NCBI GenBank assembly: GCA_002691265.1
Contig: NZHJ01000037.1
Coordinates: 1 to 7,360 of the forward strand
Source of the DNA: Flavobacteriaceae bacterium
GTDB lineage: Bacteria; Bacteroidota; Bacteroidia; Flavobacteriales; Flavobacteriaceae
DNA: 7,360 nucleotides
Direction: 5' to 3'
The position numbers and the translations under genes were made by a program. Under the pieces are notes generated by a model that was not told the DNA's origin, did not search any database, and saw nothing but the letters and a program-made list of their open reading frames with translations. Shown here in pieces: positions 1 through 4,775 of the stretch; position 1 is the stretch's first letter, and each line of letters opens with the position of its first letter.

Positions 1-437
1 CCGTTATTTTTATACAATTCACTTTGGACTGCATTTCCTAAAAATAAGTCAGGATATCCATCGTTATTAAAATCTCCCCACGAGGCCGCTAATCTATCGC
101 CATGTTCAATTGTATCAAAACTAAAATTACCATCTTCATCATAATTAATTAAATCAATATCATGATTAAGATTTTGATTGATTCCAGAACTTTCTGTAAT
201 ATCGATAAAGTTGCCATTATTTGTATTTTCAAAGAGACGACTCCAGTATTCTTCTCCATCTTCGGACCTGGCAGATACAATAAATATATCGAGGTCACCA
301 TCATTATCATAATCAGCAACAGCTACTCCATTATTACCAACCACTTCGTTTAAATCTGAAATGTTTGTAATATTTCTAAACTGCTGTGAATATAAAATAT
401 GAGAAATAAAAAATATATATAGAAATTTATATTTCAA
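1..437 (-). CDS. Secreted FG-GAP/VCBS repeat protein, N-terminal part (runs off the left edge)
   Basis: The first 145 residues are visible; the rest lies beyond position 1. The visible frame contains no methionine and is closed by a stop 11 codons upstream of the start chosen here. The best start is therefore the TTG at 437, which gives MKYK followed by a hydrophobic stretch (about 5-16) and S17-Q18-Q19, a typical Bacteroidetes signal peptide with cleavage likely near residue 17. The mature protein carries two calcium-binding FG-GAP/VCBS loops, DYDNDGDLDIF at 42-52 and DFNNDGYPDLF at 122-132, each followed by the usual hydrophobic strand. Such repeats build beta-propellers in exported proteins, often cell-surface or type IX-secreted in Bacteroidetes; a C-terminal sorting domain cannot be checked here. 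It starts 21 bases after the zinc-ribbon gene on the same strand, so it may be the last member of that operon or have its own promoter. The family call is firm; ligand and exact role are unknown. Confidence 0.87.
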   Translation of the reverse strand, partial: MKYKFLYIFFISHILYSQQFRNITNISDLNEVVGNNGVAVADYDNDGDLDIFIVSARSEDGEEYWSRLFENTNNGNFIDITESSGINQNLNHDIDLINYDEDGNFSFDTIEHGDRLAASWGDFNNDGYPDLFLGNAVQSELYKNN

Positions 438-458
438 AAGTGCAAAAGTTAAATTTTC

Positions 459-650
459 TTAAAACTCACACAACATATCTTCACCACAACATTGTGGGGA
501 TTTTATCTTTCCCGCGCAGGAAGGACAAATCGATATTTGAACCTTATTCCCATCTTCTAAAGTCAAATAATCATTTCTTAAAGGCTCATCACATGAAGCA
601 CAACTGGCATTTACCGCCATACCACACTTATTACATTTGTATGTTTCCAT
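459..650 (-). CDS. Small zinc-ribbon protein, 63 aa
   Basis: A complete 63-residue cytoplasmic-type protein with no signal peptide or membrane segment. It has nine cysteines, an extreme density: CNKC at 6-9, CASC at 17-20, CPSC at 42-45, then C54-C55 in a PQCCGEDM motif and C61 near the end. Three CxxC knuckles plus a CC pair suggest one or two structural zinc (or rubredoxin-like iron) sites; the opening YKCNKCGM resembles rubredoxin and zinc-ribbon knuckles, and the CCGEDM end resembles the C-terminal knuckle of such small ribbons. I recognise the type, not a named characterised family. It starts 3 bases after the 35-residue membrane microprotein and is followed 21 bases later by the FG-GAP gene. 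An antisense frame over the same bases is cysteine-poor and is taken as a shadow. It could be a metal sensor, metal carrier or small regulator; no function is assigned. Confidence 0.85.
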   Translation of the reverse strand: METYKCNKCGMAVNASCASCDEPLRNDYLTLEDGNKVQISICPSCAGKIKSPQCCGEDMLCEF

Positions 651-653
651 AAA

Positions 654-761
654 TTAATTTTTACGTTTATCAAACTTTTCTTTGTCAGTTTGATTAACTC
701 TGTTAATAATCAACCATATAAATAAAATTACTACTCCTGTGCCAATTATAAAACTCAACAT
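654..761 (-). CDS. 35-aa single-pass membrane microprotein
   Basis: A short complete frame (ATG at 761, TAA at 654-656). It reads MLSFIIGTGVVILFIWLII, then a strongly charged tail, NRVNQTDKEKFDKRKN. Residues 2-19 form one clear transmembrane helix with a Trp near its cytosolic end. The basic tail implies an N-out, C-in orientation by the positive-inside rule. It lies 5 bases after the YbjQ gene and 3 bases before the zinc-ribbon gene, all on one strand, filling what would otherwise be a gap; that packing and the clean TM-plus-charged-tail layout support a real gene despite its length. No homologous family is recognised. It may anchor or regulate a partner from the same operon, which is inference. 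Confidence 0.7.
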   Translation of the reverse strand: MLSFIIGTGVVILFIWLIINRVNQTDKEKFDKRKN

Positions 762-766
762 AGCAT

Positions 767-1081
767 TTATTTTAATGAAACGGCTGTTCCATATGCTAAT
801 ATTTCGGATGTTCCTTGAGCTATAACCGATGTTGTAAATCTTATATTTAAAACTGCATCTGCATTTAATTTTTGAGCATCTACAATTAATCTTTCTAAAG
901 CTTGTTCTCTGGCGTAGGCTTGTAACTTAGTGTATTCTTCAATCTCTCCTCCAATAATATTTTTGAGTTGAGCTACTAAATCTCTTGCCACATTTCTTGA
1001 TCTTACTGTCGATCCTCTAGCTATTCCTAGAATCTTTTCGATTTCTCTATCTGGGATAATCTCGGTTGTTGAAAGTATCAT
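767..1081 (-). CDS. YbjQ / UPF0145 family protein
   Basis: The 104 residues match the YbjQ (UPF0145, 'heavy-metal-binding domain') family along their whole length. Residues 30-44 (NVARDLVAQLKNIIG), the central helix around AREQALERL (57-65), ADAVLNIRF (74-82) and the closing EILAYGTAV (93-101) are the family signature, and the length is typical. Known members are small soluble proteins reported to form pentameric rings; a heavy-metal role was proposed from structure, but the biological function is not established. The gene follows the ParB/SerK-like gene by 5 bases and precedes the 35-residue membrane microprotein by 5 bases. The next gene but one is a cysteine-rich zinc ribbon, so a shared link to metals is possible but only suggested by context. 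The start gives the canonical N-terminus and needs no alternative. Confidence 0.93.
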   Translation of the reverse strand: MILSTTEIIPDREIEKILGIARGSTVRSRNVARDLVAQLKNIIGGEIEEYTKLQAYAREQALERLIVDAQKLNADAVLNIRFTTSVIAQGTSEILAYGTAVSLK

Positions 1082-1086
1082 ATAAT

Positions 1087-1539
1087 CTATTTTATAATTT
1101 CTTTAGTTTCAATCTTAAACATCGAAGACAATAAAATTATTGGCTCCCAATTTTTTGATTTATTACAATATACAGCATGTTCAGTACTTTTTGGCTCAAG
1201 TAGAGCTGAACTTTTTCCTATATCAATAATATATTTTTTTTCAAGTGGATTTTTTTTACCCGTTCTTATACTATCACTTTTATAGTCAATTAGTGTAACT
1301 GGTGCTTTTTTAAAACCTAGTTCCATTAATGCAAAATACCTATGATGCCCATCAATTATCAATAAACTTTCATGACAACAAACAATCGATGATATTATAT
1401 AATAACTTTCATAAGACTTGATAAACTTAGCTAGCGATGTCTTCTTTTTTTCAATGATTTTTTCATGCGGATTAAGTGTATCAATATCTATTAACATAAC
1501 ACCTTTAATTAGATTTTGATTAAAATCAATTGAGTACAT
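1087..1539 (-). CDS. ParB/sulfiredoxin-fold protein, SerK/SbnI-like (possible free-serine kinase)
   Basis: A 150-residue soluble protein with a ParB-type N-terminal nucleotide-binding core. The hallmark is IIDGHHRYFAL at 61-71, followed by a helix and a strand ending VTLIDYKSD (81-89). Near the N-terminus, the strand LIDIDTLNPHEKIIE (16-30) carries a His-Glu pair. Towards the C-terminus, LLEPKSTEH (113-121) resembles the PPKSTxH-type motif I recall from standalone ParB-like kinases. Archaeal SerK and staphylococcal SbnI use this fold to phosphorylate free L-serine to O-phosphoserine, with an N-terminal glutamate as catalytic base. There is no HTH or ParB DNA-binding domain, and 150 residues is too short for chromosome-partition ParB. 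It is the first gene of a five-gene run and divergent from the sulfur gene pair. The fold call is fairly firm; serine kinase activity is inference. A regulator or another ParB-like nucleotidase remains possible. Confidence 0.68.
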   Translation of the reverse strand: MYSIDFNQNLIKGVMLIDIDTLNPHEKIIEKKKTSLAKFIKSYESYYIISSIVCCHESLLIIDGHHRYFALMELGFKKAPVTLIDYKSDSIRTGKKNPLEKKYIIDIGKSSALLEPKSTEHAVYCNKSKNWEPIILLSSMFKIETKEIIK

Positions 1540-1599
1540 CTGAATATTTTACATAAAGATATTAAAACTTTCATTAGTAAAGATTTGTAAATTTGTGTT
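1540..1599. promoter_or_regulatory. Divergent intergenic region between the SerK-like operon and the microprotein/CstB-like pair
   Basis: These 60 very AT-rich bases separate two head-to-head transcription units and must hold the start signals of both, as nothing else upstream is non-coding. For the minus-strand operon the best -7 candidate is TATCTTTA (complement of 1554-1561), one mismatch from Bacteroidetes TAnnTTTG, giving a leader of only a few bases before the ATG at 1539. For the plus strand the candidate is TAAATTTG at 1588-1595. No convincing -33 TTTG partner or operator palindrome is seen. That it holds both promoters follows from gene layout; exact elements are uncertain. Confidence 0.5.
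1588..1595 (+). promoter_or_regulatory. Candidate -7 promoter element TAAATTTG
   Basis: Exact match to the Bacteroidetes -7 consensus TAnnTTTG. Its last base is only 4 bases before the ATG at 1600, so transcription from it would begin at or very near the start codon (leaderless or nearly so). A -33 element is not evident at the expected distance, the closest being TTTC at 1569-1572, which is too near. In DNA this AT-rich the motif also occurs by chance, so this is tentative. Confidence 0.35.
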
Positions 1600-1779
1600 A
1601 TGAAAATTATTTCAATTTATATACTAATAGCAGGTAGCTTATTTCTGATAACAGAGCCTTACAAAGAAAAGATTGATCAAATTTTGAGTTCAATTAAATT
1701 ATCAACTTTTGATGCATTATGGCTCTCATATATTGAAGGAATGGCAATGGGTGGAATTATTATGCTAATTATTTCATAA
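1600..1779 (+). CDS. 59-aa two-pass membrane microprotein upstream of the CstB-like gene
   Basis: A complete frame from ATG 1600 to TAA 1777-1779. It begins MKIISIYILIAGSLFLITEP (TM1 about 3-18), has a polar linker with YKEKIDQILSSIKLSTFD (about 21-38), and ends in a second hydrophobic segment (about 39-58) containing WLSYIEG and a glycine/methionine-rich MAMGG stretch. Two helices with both ends on the same side are predicted. It lies 11 bases upstream of the persulfide dioxygenase-type gene on the same strand and fills the space left by the divergent gene, so co-transcription is likely. I do not recognise the family. The location suggests a role linked to sulfide or persulfide handling, or to anchoring the neighbour, but that is context only. 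A cleaved signal peptide instead of TM1 is unlikely because no cleavage motif follows. Confidence 0.72.
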   Translation: MKIISIYILIAGSLFLITEPYKEKIDQILSSIKLSTFDALWLSYIEGMAMGGIIMLIIS

Positions 1780-1784
1780 TTTTG
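1777..1784 (+). promoter_or_regulatory. Candidate -7 promoter element TAATTTTG
   Basis: A second exact TAnnTTTG match that overlaps the stop codon of the 59-residue gene and ends 6 bases before the ATG at 1791. If active, it would give the CstB-like gene its own near-leaderless transcript in addition to read-through from the upstream gene. No -33 TTTG element is seen at the expected spacing, so this may be chance in AT-rich DNA. Confidence 0.25.
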
Positions 1785-1790
1785 TAATTA

Positions 1791-3212
1791 ATGAAAATTG
1801 AGCAAATTTACACAAGCTGCCTTTCTCAAGGATCATATTATATTGTTTCTGAAAAAGAAGCGGTAATAATTGACCCTTTAAGAGAAACACAACAGTATAT
1901 TGACAAAGCCAAAAAAGACGGAGTTAAAATAAAGTATGTTTTTGAGACTCATTTTCACGCTGACTTTGTTTCTGGTCACATAGATTTAGCAAGAAATACA
2001 GGTGCAGAGATTATTTTTGGTCCTAATGCTCAAACAGACTATCCTGTACATAATGCTAAAGATTCAGAAATTTTTAATGTAGGTAAAATTAAAATTAAAG
2101 CCATCCATACCCCCGGCCATACACCTGAGTCAACTTGTTACTTACTTTCTGACGAAAATGGAAAAAATAAAGCAATTTTTACTGGTGACACTTTATTCAT
2201 TGGAGATGTAGGCAGACCTGACTTGGCTACTAGCTCTAATGTAACAACTGATGACTTAGCTGGTATTTTATTTGACTCTCTAAGAAATAAAATTTTGCCA
2301 TTAGATGACGATATTATTGTCTATCCCGCACATGGAGCTGGCTCATCGTGTGGTAAAAACCTAAGCAAAGAAACATTTAGCACACTTGGCATACAGAAAA
2401 AAACAAACTACGCATTAAGAGAAAATATGTCAAAACAAGAGTTTATTTCAGAACTTTTAGATGGTATGCCTACACCGCCCAGATATTTTAAAGAAAATGC
2501 CATGATGAATAAGCAAGGTTACAACTCTTTTGATGATGTCATTCAACAAGGTGATAGAGCTTTAGATATAAATGAGTTCAAAAACTTTCTTTTAAATCCT
2601 GATATAATCCTTCTTGATGTTAGGCATCAAAAAGATTTTATCAAAAAACATATTCCAAATTCTATTTTCATTGGATTAAATGGAAGTTTTGCCCCTTGGG
2701 TAGGGAGTATTATAGGGGATACCAAAAAGAAAATTATACTAATCACACCAAAAGGAAAAGAAAATGAAGCTGTAACTAGACTTTCTAGAGTTGGTTTTGA
2801 CAATTGCTTAGGCTATCTAAAAGGTGGAGTTGAAAATTGGGAAAAAGATGGAAACAGTATTTCTTCACTAGAAACCATAAAATCTAAAAACTTTATCGAT
2901 ATTTTAAAATTGAATAAAATAAATATTCTTGATGTTAGAAAAGAATCCGAGTATTCAACTAAACACATAGAAGGAGCTACCAATATACCGCTAAGATTAC
3001 TCAGCAGCCGATTTCAAGAAGTCAAAGTTGATGAGAATTTATATGTTCATTGTGCTGGTGGTTATAGATCTGTTATAGCAATTTCAATTTTAAGAAAAAA
3101 GGGGTATAGTGGAATGATTAATATTACAGAAGGTTTCAATGAGATTTTAAAATCTGATTTGAATGAAAATTGTTATAATTCATCTCTAGAAGCTAGTTGC
3201 AACAATATTTAG
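1791..3212 (+). CDS. CstB-like persulfide dioxygenase / pseudo-rhodanese / rhodanese fusion
   Basis: This 473-residue protein has three domains. Residues 1-240 are a metallo-beta-lactamase fold of the ETHE1 persulfide dioxygenase type: THFHADFVSGH at 53-63, TPGHTPES at 107-114, TGDTLFIGDVGRPDL at 131-145 and YPAHGAGSSCGK at 178-189. His54, His110 and Asp133 match the mononuclear Fe(II) ligands of ETHE1. Phe59 replaces the histidine that completes HxHxDH in dinuclear members. Residues about 255-352 are a rhodanese domain with no cysteine at the active loop (ITPKGKENE at 318-326), so inactive. Residues about 365-455 are a second rhodanese with an intact loop, CAGGYRS at 421-427. This order matches staphylococcal CstB, which converts persulfides or polysulfides to thiosulfate using both active domains; Cys187 may be the counterpart of a functional cysteine there. 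No signal peptide, hence cytoplasmic. The tail carries two further cysteines (461, 470) and overlaps prmA by 20 bases. The domain call is firm; substrate is inferred. Confidence 0.93.
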   Translation: MKIEQIYTSCLSQGSYYIVSEKEAVIIDPLRETQQYIDKAKKDGVKIKYVFETHFHADFVSGHIDLARNTGAEIIFGPNAQTDYPVHNAKDSEIFNVGKIKIKAIHTPGHTPESTCYLLSDENGKNKAIFTGDTLFIGDVGRPDLATSSNVTTDDLAGILFDSLRNKILPLDDDIIVYPAHGAGSSCGKNLSKETFSTLGIQKKTNYALRENMSKQEFISELLDGMPTPPRYFKENAMMNKQGYNSFDDVIQQGDRALDINEFKNFLLNPDIILLDVRHQKDFIKKHIPNSIFIGLNGSFAPWVGSIIGDTKKKIILITPKGKENEAVTRLSRVGFDNCLGYLKGGVENWEKDGNSISSLETIKSKNFIDILKLNKINILDVRKESEYSTKHIEGATNIPLRLLSSRFQEVKVDENLYVHCAGGYRSVIAISILRKKGYSGMINITEGFNEILKSDLNENCYNSSLEASCNNI

Positions 3213-4026
3213 AAGCAACCCAACGATTTTTTGTTTTAAATTCTATTAATTCAAAACCATAATTTTTAAGCATTTGATTAACATTTTTCAGGTCTTTTTT
3301 ATAAAAGCCACTAATTATTAATATCGTATTTTGTTTTGCAATATTTTTGAAATTTTTGAAATTATCTTTTAAATTATTTAATTTGATATTTGACAAAATT
3401 AAATCATAGGTTTTTCCTAGTAAACCCTGAGAAGAACAAAGTTTTGCGTTTATTTTTTTACAATTATTTCTTTTGATATTATCAATTGTATTTTCAATGC
3501 AATTAATCACTATATCAACTGCATCAACCTCAATTGCACCAATTTTTTCTGCAATAATTGACAAAATACCAGTTCCACATCCAATATCACAAATTTTTTT
3601 GTTTTTTAAATTCTGTTCAAACAAAAAATCAATCATAAGTTGTGTTGTTTCATGATGACCTGTTCCGAAACTCATTTCAGGCTTAATTATTATGTCATAA
3701 GTTTTTTTTGAACTTTTATGAAATGGAGCTCTTACAGTACAATACTCATTAATTTCAACTGGATCATAATTTTTCTCCCATTGTTCATTCCAATTTTTAT
3801 TTTCAATTTTTTTAACTTCAAATTCAACTTCAAATTCTTTAGAATTTAAAATTTTTACTTTTTCAAAAATATTTTGCGAATATTCAGATGATTTAATGTA
3901 AGCGATAAGGCCGTACGGCTTTTCTTCAAACAACTCAAATTCTAATAAGCTTAGCTCAGCAATAAGTATCTCAATACCTGAAATGGGATAAACTTTAAAA
4001 CTTATAGAAAGATAAGAATCATCCAT
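3193..4026 (-). CDS. prmA: Ribosomal protein L11 methyltransferase PrmA
   Basis: PrmA transfers methyl groups from S-adenosylmethionine to L11. The protein is 277 residues from the start chosen here. After an N-terminal substrate-recognition domain (about 1-95), the methyltransferase domain shows KPEMSFGTGHHETT (115-128), the SAM-binding glycine loop ICDIGCGTG (145-153), the acidic DAVDI (168-172) and the catalytic-region motif LILSNI (209-214). It ends with RWVASKYCCN. An ATG three codons upstream (4035) is possible. I prefer 4026 because it gives MDDSYLSISFKV, the short start usual in Bacteroidetes PrmA, and the smaller overlap (8 bases, in ATGGATGA) with the tpiA stop. It is the last gene of the minus-strand operon, and its 3' end overlaps the convergent CstB-like gene by 20 bases, leaving no room for a conventional terminator between them. 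Confidence 0.95.
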   Translation of the reverse strand: MDDSYLSISFKVYPISGIEILIAELSLLEFELFEEKPYGLIAYIKSSEYSQNIFEKVKILNSKEFEVEFEVKKIENKNWNEQWEKNYDPVEINEYCTVRAPFHKSSKKTYDIIIKPEMSFGTGHHETTQLMIDFLFEQNLKNKKICDIGCGTGILSIIAEKIGAIEVDAVDIVINCIENTIDNIKRNNCKKINAKLCSSQGLLGKTYDLILSNIKLNNLKDNFKNFKNIAKQNTILIISGFYKKDLKNVNQMLKNYGFELIEFKTKNRWVASKYCCN

Positions 4027-4774
4027 TAGCTGCATTGATAATACTGTGAAAATCAGAAAAATTTAATGACGCCCCACCAATCAAACCACCATCAACATCA
4101 TTTAAAGAAAATATCTCTTTTGCATTATTTGGTTTTACACTTCCACCATATAAAATTCGAATATTATCAGCAATTTGATTACCGAATTTTTTATTAATTA
4201 ATTCCCTAATAAACTCATGTATTTCTTGAATTTGGAGATTATTTGCAGTCATTCCTGTTCCAATGGCCCAAACTGGCTCATAGGCAATAACAATATTTTT
4301 TATTTCACTATTGTTTAAATCGATTAAAGCATTTGTTAATTGGTTTTTTATTATTTCAAAATGATTTCCACTTTCCCTTTCCGATAATTCTTCCCCAATA
4401 CAAAAAATAGTATTTAATGAATTTTCTAATGCAGCTTTAACTTTTTTAGATAAAATAGTATCGGTTTCATTGAAATATTTTCTTCTCTCACTGTGACCAA
4501 TAATTACGGTGTTTACTCCAATGCTTTTAAGCATTTTGGCAGAAATTTCACCGGTATATGCACCTTTCTTTTCTGAGTGAACATTTTGAGCTATAACTTC
4601 AATTCCTGAATTCTTCAATAATGAAATTGTATAGTAAAGATTAGTAAAACTTGGTGCAATTTTAATTTCAACATTATTTTTAGATACTTCTTTTAGTTTA
4701 TTAATAAGTTCATTTGACTCATCAATTGTCATATTCATTTTCCAGTTACCAGCTACAATTTTTTTTCTGCTCAT
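4019..4774 (-). CDS. tpiA: Triosephosphate isomerase
   Basis: TpiA interconverts dihydroxyacetone phosphate and glyceraldehyde 3-phosphate in glycolysis and gluconeogenesis in the cytoplasm. The 251-residue length is standard for a single TIM barrel. All active-site elements are present: AGNWKMN with Asn10 and Lys12, IIGHSERR with the electrophile His94, YEPVWAIGTG (165-174) with the catalytic base Glu166 and the flexible loop 6 directly after it, and the phosphate-binding YGGSVKP (209-215) and GGLIGGASL (229-237). It starts 1 base after the ABC permease stop, and its TGA stop overlaps the start of prmA, so translational coupling on both sides is likely. No frameshift or unusual substitution is seen. 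Confidence 0.98.
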   Translation of the reverse strand: MSRKKIVAGNWKMNMTIDESNELINKLKEVSKNNVEIKIAPSFTNLYYTISLLKNSGIEVIAQNVHSEKKGAYTGEISAKMLKSIGVNTVIIGHSERRKYFNETDTILSKKVKAALENSLNTIFCIGEELSERESGNHFEIIKNQLTNALIDLNNSEIKNIVIAYEPVWAIGTGMTANNLQIQEIHEFIRELINKKFGNQIADNIRILYGGSVKPNNAKEIFSLNDVDGGLIGGASLNFSDFHSIINAANG

Positions 4775-4775
4775 T

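Noticed and set aside
162..353. Plus-strand frame of 63 codons
   Set aside because: Antisense to the FG-GAP repeat gene; low-complexity Ile-rich product with no domain features.
440..652. Plus-strand frame of 70 codons
   Set aside because: Antisense to the cysteine-rich zinc-ribbon gene, which fits the operon and has a clear motif pattern; the plus product has none.
3196..3219. Possible terminator: GTTGC (3196-3200) and GCAAC (3215-3219) followed by a T-run at 3227-3231
   Set aside because: Only a 5-bp stem around a 14-base loop, inside coding sequence; too weak to call a terminator.
3473..3655. Plus-strand frame of 60 codons
   Set aside because: Lies wholly inside prmA on the opposite strand, over its conserved methyltransferase motifs.
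4027..4035. Upstream ATG at 4035 as prmA start (adds Met-Gln-Leu)
   Set aside because: Possible, but the ATG at 4026 gives the usual family N-terminus and a smaller overlap with tpiA.
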